From an uncultured Alistipes sp. (GTDB lineage: Bacteria > Bacteroidota > Bacteroidia > Bacteroidales > Rikenellaceae), in NCBI GenBank assembly GCA_910577475.1, contig CAJTLJ010000006.1:81323-145322 (forward strand): DNA of 64,000 bases, in the 5' to 3' direction. This document shows, piece after piece, positions 8,093-16,810 of the stretch. Position 1 is the first letter of the stretch; each line of letters begins with the position of its first letter. The notes beneath the pieces were generated by a model. That model had not been told where the DNA came from, ran no database searches, and saw only the letters and a list, made by a program, of their open reading frames with translations. Both the position numbers and the translations under genes were made by a program.

Positions 8093-8096
8093 GCGG

Positions 8097-8948
8097 ATGG
8101 AAAGGATACCGAATATTGGAATCGCGGCCGACCGGTGCGTCGGCTGCGGTCGTTGCGTGAGGGTGTGCCCCTCGATGGTTTTCGAAATGTCGGGAGCGGA
8201 TAGTTGTCCCGTCGTCGCGGCGCCGGAGAACTGCATCGGTTGCAGTCACTGCGTGGCTGCCTGCCCGGTGCGGGCGGTCGTGCACGACCGCTTTCCGCCG
8301 GAGCGGATCCGTCCCGTCGACCGGTCGCTGCTCCCTTCGCCCGAGCAGCTGCAGCTGCTGATGCGGGCCCGGAGGTCGAACCGCGACCTGACGAAGCGCC
8401 CTGTTCCTCAGGAGCATATCGACCGGATTCTCGATGCGGCCCGCTATGCCCCTACGGCCAGCAACTTGCAGCAGGTGGGCTTCACCGTGGTGGCCGATCC
8501 CGAGCGGCTGAATCTCGTGGTCGAATACACGCTCGACTTCTGCCGCCGCATGTTGCGCCTGCTGGAGATGCCGCTGCTGGGGCCCGTTGTCCGCCGGTTC
8601 GTGAAGGGCGCCGACCGTTACCGGCTGACGTTTCATCGTCTGATCGACGAGTATGAGCAGCATGGCCGCGACCGGGTGCTGCGGGGTGCGACCGCATTGA
8701 TTCTTTTTCACACGTCGGTCGGAAACCGGTTCGGCGCAATCGACTGCCAACTGGCCTATCAGAACGGTTCGCTGATGGCCGAGGCATTGGGTGTCAGTCA
8801 GATATATGCCGGATTCGTCTACACGGCCATTCACGCCGACCGAAAGAACCGGCTGGCTCGGGAGCTCGGGATCGAAGGGACGATCCACGCCGGGATGGCG
8901 CTCGGCATGCCCGCCTGTCTTTTCCCCAACTACGTCGAGAAGGGGTGA
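8097..8948 (+). CDS. 4Fe-4S ferredoxin domain-nitroreductase fusion
   Basis: 283 aa. The N-terminal ~65 residues carry two CxxCxxCxxxC clusters (DRCVGCGRCVRVCP and ENCIGCSHCVAACP), a 2[4Fe-4S] ferredoxin module. The rest is an FMN-dependent nitroreductase domain (RRSNRDLTKRPVP, ARYAPTASNLQQ, later YAGFVYTAIHADRKN). Such fusions probably pass electrons from the clusters to FMN; the substrate is unknown. The ATG at 8097 (MERIPNIGIAADRC) is preferred because the longer frame would overlap ruvB. It follows ruvB by 4 nt and is probably co-transcribed with it. Confidence 0.88.
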   Translation: MERIPNIGIAADRCVGCGRCVRVCPSMVFEMSGADSCPVVAAPENCIGCSHCVAACPVRAVVHDRFPPERIRPVDRSLLPSPEQLQLLMRARRSNRDLTKRPVPQEHIDRILDAARYAPTASNLQQVGFTVVADPERLNLVVEYTLDFCRRMLRLLEMPLLGPVVRRFVKGADRYRLTFHRLIDEYEQHGRDRVLRGATALILFHTSVGNRFGAIDCQLAYQNGSLMAEALGVSQIYAGFVYTAIHADRKNRLARELGIEGTIHAGMALGMPACLFPNYVEKG

Positions 8949-8970
8949 ACGGACAAGGGGTGCCGGTGAT

Positions 8971-9010
8971 GCGAAAAGAGCAATCCGAAGCACGGATTGC
9001 TCTTTTTCGC
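8971..9010. terminator. Bidirectional terminator between converging genes
   Basis: Stem GAGCAATCCG/CGGATTGCTC with loop AAGCA, flanked by AAAA on the left and TTTTT on the right, so it can end transcripts from both the nitroreductase gene and rpiB. Confidence 0.9.
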
Positions 9011-9021
9011 AGGACTCTGTC

Positions 9022-9453
9022 TCAGAGGCTGATCTTTTTCACGCGGGCCTCATGTCGGCCGCCGTCGAAGGGGGTTTCGAGGAAGAGGCCGAGCCACTCC
9101 ATCGCCTCGTCGTTCGTGATGAAGCGGGCGGGCAGGACCAGTACGTTCGCATCGTTGTGGCGGCGGATCAGCTCCGCGACCTCTCGGCACCAGACCAGAC
9201 CGGCCCGAACGCCCTGATGCTTGTTGAGTGTGATGGCCATCCCTTCGCCCGAACCGCAGATGCCGACGCCGCAGGCCACTTCGCCCGACTCGACCGCTGC
9301 GCCCAGCGCATGGGCGTAGTCGGGGTAGTCGACGCTTTCGGGCGAGTAGGTGCCGAAGTCCAGCACCTCCCAGCCGCGTGCCGTCAGAAAGCCGGCCAGC
9401 AGCTCCTTCAATTCGTAACCTGCATGGTCGCAGGCGATACCGATCTTTTTCAT
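9022..9453 (-). CDS. rpiB: Ribose-5-phosphate isomerase B
   Basis: 143 aa. Interconverts ribose 5-phosphate and ribulose 5-phosphate in the pentose phosphate pathway. CDHAGYELK near residues 8-16, DYPDYA near 52, and the active-site region CGVGICGSGEGMAITLNK (general-base Cys in ICGSGxGM) are diagnostic of RpiB/LacAB. Length is normal. The gene is monocistronic, with its own -7 box at 9494-9501 and the shared terminator downstream. Confidence 0.95.
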   Translation of the reverse strand: MKKIGIACDHAGYELKELLAGFLTARGWEVLDFGTYSPESVDYPDYAHALGAAVESGEVACGVGICGSGEGMAITLNKHQGVRAGLVWCREVAELIRRHNDANVLVLPARFITNDEAMEWLGLFLETPFDGGRHEARVKKISL

Positions 9454-9493
9454 TCCAGATATGTATTTTAAATGGTACGATTCAATCTCCCGA

Positions 9494-9501
9494 CAAAGAT
9501 A
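9494..9501 (-). promoter_or_regulatory. -7 box (TATCTTTG) of rpiB
   Basis: TATCTTTG on the minus strand matches TAnnTTTG and lies 40 nt upstream of the rpiB ATG. No clear -33 TTTG at the right distance. Confidence 0.5.
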
Positions 9502-9732
9502 GGAAATTTAACGGTGTTCCGTACACGATTCGTGCAAATTTCGGCCCGAATGCGACCTCCGGCTGCGGGACGGTCGGCGTTTCGCGAAACGGAAGCGCCG
9601 GTCGGTCGAAAAAAATGGGGTCGGGTGGTCGAACATAAAAATAAATTTCGTATATTGTGACGCGAAAAAAGGAAAAATGAACCCGGAAACTTCAGGAAAC
9701 ATTCATATCAATCACTTCTCAAAATCATTCAC

Positions 9733-12366
9733 ATGAAAAAAATCATTCATTTTCTGCTGTCGCTGACCCTTCTGGTCGGGACAGGGTATGGCCTGGCGGG
9801 CTGTTCGAGCAATGAAGAGCCGACTCCCGAACCCGTGCCGAACGAAAAGACCAAGGTCGAGCTGGCGGCGGGCGACGTGACGCCGGGCAATGCGACGGTC
9901 ATCCTCAACGCGAAGGGAATCCGCTCCTACGCTTTCGTGACCTACACGAAGGCCGACGCCCCCGCTTCGATCCCTTCCGCCGCCGTTATCAATGCGACGG
10001 GTGCGACGGGCGACTGTGCCGAGGGTCTGAATACGATCCGTATTTACGACGCCAACGCTCCCGAAACCGAGTATGTCGTCTACTTCGCGCTGACGACCGA
10101 GGACGGCGACTTCTACAAGGAGGTACTGAAGGTCGAGTTCAAGACCTCTGCCATCGGTGAAACCGTGGCCCTCGTGCAGTCCAAGCCCGACGGTCTGGTC
10201 GTAAACATCAACGTGCCCGAGAGTGTGAAGGAGGCCGGCCATGTGCTGCGCTATACGTTCGCGGACTGGTTCACCTTCCATACCCGGGGAATGGGACTCG
10301 ATTCCGACGCGCTGATCTATAACACCGGAAAATTCCTGAGCGAGTCGGCTACCCTTACGCTTGACAATGAGCATGCCTACGACTGGGACGACCTGGATCC
10401 GAACGGTGATCCTATCTCGCTCTATAACCTGATGTGTCCCGGCGAGCCGATCCTCTTCGTGGTCGGAGAATTCGGACTGGGTAATACGCCTATGGGTTGG
10501 ACCGAGGGCTATTACGATCCTTGCTTCGATCTGGAGAAGTACCTGAATGATATGGGTGGCGGAGCATTCATGGCTGCCGAGCATCGTCCGTCGCCGCTGG
10601 CGCTTGATCCGAATTCGGACGAGGACAAGTATTGGACGGGCTACCACTCGCGCCATGTCTTCTATACGTCCATGCCCGAAAAGATGGAGCAGAAGGTCAG
10701 CGTCTCGGTGACGAACCTCTCCACGACCGGATTCACCATCAACTTCATCCCCGACGACGGCATCAAATATTACTGTATCTATGTGGCCGACGAGCAACTT
10801 TATAAGGATTATACGCAGGCAATCGGCGGCGAGGAGCTCTGGCAGTGGTTCGTGACCTCCAACGCCGGTATGTGGGAAGGCTGTATGACAGTCATGCCCG
10901 AGAACGGCGAGGAGTTCGCCGGTCCCCGGGTGTTCCCCTGCACCGAGTTCGTGCTCGGCTATCCTCAGGCCGGAAGCACCTATCACGTGATCGTGACCGC
11001 CATCGGAAGCGAGGATGCCATGAAGCAGAGCTTCACGCACGAGATCTTCCAGGTCCCCAACTATACCATGTCCGCTCCGCAGGTAGTCGTGACGCCGCTG
11101 CCCGAGAAGTCGACCGATTCGTTCATCTACTTCAACGTCAAGAATGCCAATCCGAGCGTCCCCATCGTCGTAGCCAAGTCGCTTTGCAACTACGACCGCG
11201 AATGGGATCTGGCCGGTGCCGACTACGCATCGATGCTGGCCTCCTACGGCGTGCCTCTCTCGGTCGAAGATATCGCGAAAATCAACTCCGAGGAGGGCCT
11301 GGAGTTCGAGTATCCTACGCGTCCCAACGCCACCTCGCGCATGGCCATGTACGTAGAGAACCTGGAGGGCCTTGCCAACGACCTCTCGTCCGGCACGACC
11401 GCCGTGGCCGAGGTGCGTTCGAAACCCCGTGCCGACGCTCCGCGCGTAGAGTCGCCTCTCTTCGACGATCTTTGCGGCGAATGGACGGCAACCGCTTCCG
11501 TATCGGTATGGAATTACAGCGACGGCGGATATACGCCGAAGGCCGAGCCCGTATCGACGCCGGTAACCATTGCCGGCGGCATTGAGATCGCAGAGACGGT
11601 TCCGTCGGATCTCGCAGACCTCTATCCGCTCTGGACCCCCGAGAAGCTGGCCGCCATGTACGAGGAGTACAAGGAGGAGGGCGCCCTGTTCAACCGTTCT
11701 GTGCGCGGACAGAACCGTCTGCTTTGTCTGGGCTTCAACTTCGAGCAGGACAAGACCTTCGCACAGCGCCTGGCTTTGCAGACCCCCTATGATCTGCTGA
11801 TCCATCCGAGCTACAGCACCCCGACCGTGGCGAACATCTTCTACGACTTCGGTCCCAAGTGGTACCTGCAGATCGCCGAGGGCGACAAAGTAACCGCGCC
11901 GATCAACAGCGAGGAGTTCAGCCCGCTTTCGAACTGGGCCGACCGCAGCCTCTACACGATGGTGGCACATACCGGTACCGAGATGCTGGGTGTGAATCCG
12001 GAGGCTACGGGCAACGACCGTACGCTCCACTTCCCCGTCGAGGTTTCGGCCGACAAGAACCGGATTACGATCAACCCCTACGTTTACGAGGGTAAGACCT
12101 ATTATCCCAGCCTGGCTTACAGCCGTCAGGGCGCCTACAGCCAGACCGGTACGCTCATCACCTCGCCGATCGTGCTGACCCGCGGCGGCAGCGGTGCAGT
12201 GTCGGCCGTTCGTCCGTCGATCTTCAAGCCGGCCGGTTCGGGCAGCCCCCGCAACCGCATCCGCATGGGCCGCACCTCGTTCGAGGGCAAGACCGTCACT
12301 CCGCTCAAGGCTTCGCCCTATCTGGAGGAGGCTCGCGCCCGTATGGACCGTCGCATGGGCCGCTAA
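9733..12366 (+). CDS. Large exported lipoprotein of unknown function
   Basis: 877 aa. An SPII signal with lipobox LAGC (Cys24) is followed by SSNEEPTPEP, an acidic/proline tether like those of surface-exposed Bacteroidetes lipoproteins. Residues ~37-135 and later segments look like beta-sandwich (fibronectin type III-like) repeats, each ending in patterns such as TEYVVYFALT or TYHVIVTAIG. The C-terminus (last ~55 residues) is basic and low-complexity (GSPRNRIRMGR to RMDRRMGR). I do not recognise a catalytic domain. It heads a run of exported proteins (TlpA-like, DUF6029, Omp28-like), separated from them by a hairpin at 12382. The ATG is the first after a 280-bp gap in which no clear TAnnTTTG box is seen. 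Confidence 0.8.
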   Translation: MKKIIHFLLSLTLLVGTGYGLAGCSSNEEPTPEPVPNEKTKVELAAGDVTPGNATVILNAKGIRSYAFVTYTKADAPASIPSAAVINATGATGDCAEGLNTIRIYDANAPETEYVVYFALTTEDGDFYKEVLKVEFKTSAIGETVALVQSKPDGLVVNINVPESVKEAGHVLRYTFADWFTFHTRGMGLDSDALIYNTGKFLSESATLTLDNEHAYDWDDLDPNGDPISLYNLMCPGEPILFVVGEFGLGNTPMGWTEGYYDPCFDLEKYLNDMGGGAFMAAEHRPSPLALDPNSDEDKYWTGYHSRHVFYTSMPEKMEQKVSVSVTNLSTTGFTINFIPDDGIKYYCIYVADEQLYKDYTQAIGGEELWQWFVTSNAGMWEGCMTVMPENGEEFAGPRVFPCTEFVLGYPQAGSTYHVIVTAIGSEDAMKQSFTHEIFQVPNYTMSAPQVVVTPLPEKSTDSFIYFNVKNANPSVPIVVAKSLCNYDREWDLAGADYASMLASYGVPLSVEDIAKINSEEGLEFEYPTRPNATSRMAMYVENLEGLANDLSSGTTAVAEVRSKPRADAPRVESPLFDDLCGEWTATASVSVWNYSDGGYTPKAEPVSTPVTIAGGIEIAETVPSDLADLYPLWTPEKLAAMYEEYKEEGALFNRSVRGQNRLLCLGFNFEQDKTFAQRLALQTPYDLLIHPSYSTPTVANIFYDFGPKWYLQIAEGDKVTAPINSEEFSPLSNWADRSLYTMVAHTGTEMLGVNPEATGNDRTLHFPVEVSADKNRITINPYVYEGKTYYPSLAYSRQGAYSQTGTLITSPIVLTRGGSGAVSAVRPSIFKPAGSGSPRNRIRMGRTSFEGKTVTPLKASPYLEEARARMDRRMGR

Positions 12367-12381
12367 CAAAACGTTTTCGAA

Positions 12382-12426
12382 GAGAATATCCCGGAGTTCC
12401 CGGGATATTCCCTTCGATTTTTATTT
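12382..12426 (+). terminator. Terminator or attenuator hairpin upstream of the TlpA-like gene
   Basis: Perfect 11-bp stem GAATATCCCGG/CCGGGATATTC, extendable through CGAA/TTCG, followed after a short gap by TTTTTATTT. It could end the 9733 transcript wholly or partly before the gene at 12448. Confidence 0.65.
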
Positions 12427-12447
12427 ACACCCCTAATCATCGTAATT

Positions 12448-12930
12448 ATGAAGAAATTGTTCTGTATGGCCTTTGCGCTGACGATGGCTTTCGTCGCTTC
12501 GGCACAGCAGCTGCCCGACGTTCGTGTGGAAAACGCCGAGGGCAAGACGATCTCCACCCGTGAACTCATCGGTGGCAAACCGTTGATCATCTCTTTCTGG
12601 TCGCTCGCCTGCAAACCCTGCATTCAGGAGCTCAACGCCATCAACGACCAGCTCGACGAGTGGCGCGAGCAGGCCGACTTCGAGGTAATCGCCGTATCGG
12701 TGGACGATGTGCGCATGAAGGCGGCCGCCAAGGCCAAATCCCGCTCCTTCGGCTGGGACTTCATCTGCATCTTCGACGGGAACCAGACCCTGAAGCGGGC
12801 CATGAACGTGTCGCTTACCCCCCAGAGCTTCGTGCTGGACAAGGAGGGTCGGATCGTCTTCTCGCACTCGGGTTACACCCCCGGCAGCGAGCAGCTTCTG
12901 CTGGATAAAATCTTGGAGCTTAACAAATAG
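12448..12930 (+). CDS. TlpA-like exported thioredoxin-fold protein
   Basis: 160 aa. A signal peptide (cleavage near ASAQ, residue 20) is followed by a TlpA/ResA-type thioredoxin fold with active site CKPC (C55, C58) in SFWSLACKPCIQEL and the cis-Pro region SLTPQSFVLD. The protein should be a periplasmic thiol:disulfide oxidoreductase, reducing or isomerising disulfides; the partner is unknown. It is 6 nt upstream of the DUF6029 barrel gene, which is followed by an Omp28-like thioredoxin-fold lipoprotein, suggesting a shared redox role. Confidence 0.88.
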   Translation: MKKLFCMAFALTMAFVASAQQLPDVRVENAEGKTISTRELIGGKPLIISFWSLACKPCIQELNAINDQLDEWREQADFEVIAVSVDDVRMKAAAKAKSRSFGWDFICIFDGNQTLKRAMNVSLTPQSFVLDKEGRIVFSHSGYTPGSEQLLLDKILELNK

Positions 12931-12936
12931 AGGATT

Positions 12937-14553
12937 ATGAAGCGATTTTTGACACTTCTGCTCGCTGCGGGCTGTACCGTGGCGGCGCAGGCGCAGATCC
13001 GTCTGGGCGACGGCCAGCTGACGGGCAGCTTCGAGACCAACACGATCTACTACGTCGACGACAACGGGCTCGGCGAGGCCGGCAAGGCACCCAAGGACCA
13101 CTTCGGTTCCAACAACTATCTGAAGGCGGACTATACCTACGGCCGTTTCTCGGCCGGCCTGCAGGCGGATGCCTACCTGCCCGCCCTGCAAGGTTACGAG
13201 ATCGGCCAGCAGCCCGGCGGACATAAGTTCTACCTCTCGTCCAAGTACATCCAGTGGCAGGACAAGAACTTCTCGGTGCTGGTGGGCGATATCTTCGACC
13301 AGTTCGGCAACGGTCTGATCTACCGCAGCTACGAGGACCGTCAGCTGGGATTCAACAACTCCGTGGAGGGTATCCGCGGTATCTACCGGTTCGGCAGCTT
13401 CGTCGAGCTGAAGGGCCTCTACGGCCGTCCGAGGCTCTATACCGACTACACCGATTCGTGGGTGCGCGGCGCCGATCTGAAGATCTCGATCGCCGACATC
13501 GCGAAGGCTTCGGAGCTGCAGCTCACCATCGAGGGCAGCTACGTGAACCGTTACGAGGGGCTCGACAAGGACGAGTACGTCGACTTCGCGGAGCTGGGTC
13601 TCACCAACCCCAACCTGAACATGTACTCGGGCCGTCTGAATCTGGACTGGAAAGGGCTTTCGCTGCGCGGCGAGTACGCCGTGAAGAGCACGGACCTCTC
13701 GTCGCTGAATCAGACCGAGGCCATGAAGGGGCACGCGTCGCTCGTCGAGCTGGGCTACTATTACAAGGGTTTCAGCTTCTCGGGCCAGTTCCGCGAGCTG
13801 GATCACATGGGCACTCTCCTCTCGCTCTACGGCAACGGCACGGGCAACACGCTCAACTATCTGCCGGCGCTCACCCGTCAGTACACCTATATGCTGGCTA
13901 ACCTGAATCCCTATCAGGTCAACGTCGAGGGAGAGATCGGCGGTCAGGTGGATGTCTACTATACCTGGCGCAACCCTTCGAACCGCCACCGCTACTGGAA
14001 CTTCCACGCCAATTACTCCACCTTCTACACCCGCAACCTGTCGCAGACCGCGTCGTCGGACCGCCACGAACTGCTGTGGCGCGACGCCAACTTCGATATC
14101 GAGCGGCAGTGGAACCGGACGTGGAAGACCACGATCCTCTATTCGTTCCAGGAGTGGAACCCCTATCACGGGGCGAAGCACCGCACCTACGTGTCGAACA
14201 TCTTCGTGGCTGACGTCACCTGCAAGATCTCCAAGAAGTCTTCGCTGCGCGCCGAGGTGCAGTACCTGCTCTCCGACGAGTACGAGGGCGACTGGGTGGC
14301 CGGTCTGCTGGAGTACAACCTGGCGCCGCGCTGGAGCATCTTCTTCCAGGACATGTACAATCTGGACGCGACCGCAGCCAACAACTACGAGAAGATCAAC
14401 TACTACAGCGGCGGTTTCAGCTACACGAAGAGCCGCACCCGCATCCAGCTCAGCTACGGCCGCAACCGCGCCGGCTACATCTGCTCGGGCGGCGTGTGCC
14501 GCTATTCGCCGGCCTATACGGGCGTGAACCTTGCGATCACCTCGTCGTTCTAA
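12937..14553 (+). CDS. DUF6029-type outer-membrane beta-barrel protein
   Basis: 538 aa. A signal peptide ending near AAQAQ is followed by alternating aromatic/polar beta strands to a C-terminus ending ...AITSSF, typical of an outer-membrane barrel. The sequence (IRLGDGQLTGSFETNTIYY, DIFDQFGNGLIYRSYEDR) agrees with the DUF6029 family that follows TlpA-like genes in Bacteroidetes. A Cys pair, C516 and C521 (CSGGVC), lies close to the end and could be a disulfide. Spacing is 6 nt from the thioredoxin gene and 20 nt to the Omp28-like gene. Function is unknown. Confidence 0.82.
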   Translation: MKRFLTLLLAAGCTVAAQAQIRLGDGQLTGSFETNTIYYVDDNGLGEAGKAPKDHFGSNNYLKADYTYGRFSAGLQADAYLPALQGYEIGQQPGGHKFYLSSKYIQWQDKNFSVLVGDIFDQFGNGLIYRSYEDRQLGFNNSVEGIRGIYRFGSFVELKGLYGRPRLYTDYTDSWVRGADLKISIADIAKASELQLTIEGSYVNRYEGLDKDEYVDFAELGLTNPNLNMYSGRLNLDWKGLSLRGEYAVKSTDLSSLNQTEAMKGHASLVELGYYYKGFSFSGQFRELDHMGTLLSLYGNGTGNTLNYLPALTRQYTYMLANLNPYQVNVEGEIGGQVDVYYTWRNPSNRHRYWNFHANYSTFYTRNLSQTASSDRHELLWRDANFDIERQWNRTWKTTILYSFQEWNPYHGAKHRTYVSNIFVADVTCKISKKSSLRAEVQYLLSDEYEGDWVAGLLEYNLAPRWSIFFQDMYNLDATAANNYEKINYYSGGFSYTKSRTRIQLSYGRNRAGYICSGGVCRYSPAYTGVNLAITSSF

Positions 14554-14573
14554 TTTCGTAACACCAAAAAAAG

Positions 14574-16304
14574 ATGAAGATCATGAAATTCTGGAAATAT
14601 CTGTTGTCGCTGGCCGTCGTGTCGTTCGCGCTGACCGCCTGCCTCAAGGGCGACGGCTGGGAGGAGGAGAACAATCCGCAGCCCGACCCCGCTCCTGCGC
14701 TGACCGTCTCGCTCTCTTCCCCGTCGGTGATGGGCAACGGCGAGGACTACGTGGAGGTTACGGTATCCTACGAAGGGCGGACCGTGACGCTTGCCGATGG
14801 GCTGACCTTCTGGACCGACGACAAGTCCCTGCTCGAAGAGAGTGCGACCCCGACCGCTTTCGGTACGCGTGCCGAAGGGGGACCCTACGACGTGACGGAC
14901 TACTTCGAAGAGGTGTCGGGCGTTATCCGACTGAAAGTCGCCCATGTCGGCCTCTTCTCCTTCTGGGCCCAGTACAAGGGTGCATCCACGCAGAAAGATC
15001 CGCAGAACGTCAAGGCCGTTCCCGAGGGGCTCTATGCCGAGCTCTCGAAGAGCACCGTCGTGGCCGACGGCCGCGACTACGCCGAGGTGATGGTCTACTA
15101 CGAAGGCCGCCGGGTGACGGGAGGAATCAACTATTTCGATATGGACAAGCAGCCTGTCGACAACCTCTTCTCCGAGAACCGCTATCGGACGACCACCGTG
15201 GGGCAGTTCACCTTCTACGTCTCCTATCTGTCGCTCGATACGTTTGAGAATCCGCTGACCGTCACGGCCGAGGAGCCCGACGAGATCGACGTTCCGGCGA
15301 AGGGACTTTACGTCTACCTCTCCAGCACGGTCATCCAGGCCAACGGCAATGACGCCGTTACCGTGAAGGTATTCTTCGACGGCGCGGAGGTGAGCGATCA
15401 GGCTACCTACTACAGCCTGCCCGACAACACCGAGTTCAAGTTCCCGAACGGAGTCTATACTACCACGACGGCCGGCAGCTTCTCGTTCTGGGTGGCTTAC
15501 AAAACGGAGAACACAATCAAGACTCCGTCAACCATCACGGCGGTCAACTTCGCCATTCCCGACCGTCCGGCCGATCCGAACCCGTCGTCGACGAGCTTCG
15601 TGCGCCGCGTGCTGGTTATGCAGTTTACGGGTACGGGCTGCGGATACTGCCCGCTGATGATGACAACGCTGCGCAACCTGAAGGCGAACGAGTCCGTCGC
15701 CGACAAGTTCAGCGTGGCGGCCTGCCACTCCTACAACTCCTCCGACCCGATGTATTTGGGCGACGGCCTGAGCACCGCATTCGGCGTTCAGAGCTATCCT
15801 TCGGTGGTGCTGGATATGCGTCAGCAGATGACGAACTCGCAGGAGAACTCCGTGCGCAACGCCATCGAGAACAACTACAACCGTATCGCTCCGCTCTGCG
15901 GCATCGGTGTGCACTCCGAGGTGGACGGCAATACGGTCGTGGCCCATGTCACCGTGAAAGCGGCGCAGCAGAAGCAGTTCCGTATCGGTATCATGGTGCT
16001 GGAGGACGGAATCAAAGCCACGCAGGCGAACTACAACAGCCTGCCCGGCGATTTCAACACCCACAACAACACGATCCGCCTGATCGACGGCGGCCGTACC
16101 TACAAGGGCTACGAGCTGGGCACGATCAAGGCCGGCAGCGTCGTGGACCACATCTTCGCGCTGAACCTCGACAACTCGTGGGTGAAGGAAAATTGCCGCC
16201 TGGCCGTGTATGTCTGCTCGGACGAGGGCAACGGCTACTATGTTAATAACGTTGTTGAAACCGACGCTCTGACGGCGAACCTCTCCTTCGAATACGCGGA
16301 GTAG
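14574..16304 (+). CDS. Omp28-related lipoprotein: Ig-like repeats plus thioredoxin-like domain
   Basis: 576 aa. An SPII signal with lipobox LTAC (Cys23) is followed by an acidic tether (LKGDGWEEEN). Three Ig-like repeats of about 85-95 residues follow, each starting like LxxxLSSxxVxANGxDxxxVxVxYxG and ending in SFWVAYK-type strands. The C-terminal ~230 residues are the Omp28-type domain with a thioredoxin-like CGYC motif (C356, C359) and a later cis-Pro region SYPSVVLD. It was named after a Porphyromonas gingivalis outer-membrane antigen; biochemical function is unclear. An in-frame ATG at 14583 is an equally possible start. It is the last gene of the unit, with a strong terminator downstream. 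Confidence 0.87.
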   Translation: MKIMKFWKYLLSLAVVSFALTACLKGDGWEEENNPQPDPAPALTVSLSSPSVMGNGEDYVEVTVSYEGRTVTLADGLTFWTDDKSLLEESATPTAFGTRAEGGPYDVTDYFEEVSGVIRLKVAHVGLFSFWAQYKGASTQKDPQNVKAVPEGLYAELSKSTVVADGRDYAEVMVYYEGRRVTGGINYFDMDKQPVDNLFSENRYRTTTVGQFTFYVSYLSLDTFENPLTVTAEEPDEIDVPAKGLYVYLSSTVIQANGNDAVTVKVFFDGAEVSDQATYYSLPDNTEFKFPNGVYTTTTAGSFSFWVAYKTENTIKTPSTITAVNFAIPDRPADPNPSSTSFVRRVLVMQFTGTGCGYCPLMMTTLRNLKANESVADKFSVAACHSYNSSDPMYLGDGLSTAFGVQSYPSVVLDMRQQMTNSQENSVRNAIENNYNRIAPLCGIGVHSEVDGNTVVAHVTVKAAQQKQFRIGIMVLEDGIKATQANYNSLPGDFNTHNNTIRLIDGGRTYKGYELGTIKAGSVVDHIFALNLDNSWVKENCRLAVYVCSDEGNGYYVNNVVETDALTANLSFEYAE

Positions 16305-16315
16305 TACCGCTTTCT

Positions 16316-16362
16316 AAAACAACCCGGGGCTGTCTCTTTTCAGACAGCCCCGGGTTGTTTTA
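16316..16362 (+). terminator. Strong terminator after the Omp28-like gene
   Basis: Near-perfect ~20-bp stem AAAACAACCCGGGGCTGTCT/AGACAGCCCCGGGTTGTTTT with a short loop. The A/T ends allow it to work in both directions. Confidence 0.9.
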
Positions 16363-16420
16363 TGAAATGAGATCAATGGCCCTTCTCTGAATTACTCATG
16401 CTGCTGAGCGAAGGGTGGCA

Positions 16421-16446
16421 GAACAATTCACAATGCACGATTGTTC
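16421..16446. repeat. 26-nt palindromic direct repeat, copy 1
   Basis: GAACAAT...ATTGTTC inverted ends around a 12-nt centre. An exact second copy is at 16621-16646, so the pair brackets MITE-like element 1. Confidence 0.75.
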
Positions 16447-16484
16447 AGTGTCTGTCATGTTGAGCGGAGGGCGAAGCCTCTCCC

Positions 16485-16620
16485 TGTCACCTTGAGCGGA
16501 GCGATAGCGAAGTCGAAAGGTCTCGAGTCCGCTGAACATTTGTCGGCGCGATTCGCAATGGCTCTCGTCCGTCCGACCCTCGAGACCCCTCGATTCCGCT
16601 GCGCTTCACTCGGGGTGACA
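16485..16620. repeat. MITE-like hairpin repeat, element 1
   Basis: 136 bp. Left arm 16485-16527 starts TGTCACCTTGAGCGGAG; right arm 16578-16620 ends CGGGGTGACA. The arms are near-complementary over 43 bp, and most differences keep G-U pairs possible. The ~50-nt centre carries the GAACATT...GATTCGCAA core shared with the other copies. No transposase is encoded. Confidence 0.75.
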
Positions 16621-16646
16621 GAACAATTCACAATGCACGATTGTTC
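16621..16646. repeat. 26-nt palindromic direct repeat, copy 2
   Basis: Exact copy of 16421-16446, directly abutting the right end of element 1. Confidence 0.75.
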
Positions 16647-16665
16647 GGTCACCGCACCCCTCTAT

Positions 16666-16802
16666 TGTCATGTCGAGCGGAGGGCCGCAGGCCCGAAGTC
16701 GAGACATCTCGACAGTGCAGAATATCCACCATTGCGACCCGCACGGGTTCACGCCCGTCCGACCGTCGAGATTCCTCGACTGCGCCTGCGCTCGGAATGA
16801 CA
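16666..16802. repeat. MITE-like hairpin repeat, element 2
   Basis: 137 bp, from TGTCATGTCGAGCGGAG to CTCGGAATGACA, with the same arm/centre/arm layout as element 1 but diverged sequence. Confidence 0.7.
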
Positions 16803-16810
16803 ATCACTTC

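Noticed and set aside
9712..12369. 885-codon open frame on the minus strand opposite the large lipoprotein
   Set aside because: Composition is that of an antisense shadow (His/Arg/Val/Gly-rich, no domain); the plus strand has a signal peptide, lipobox and ordered beta repeats. High GC makes such antisense frames common here.
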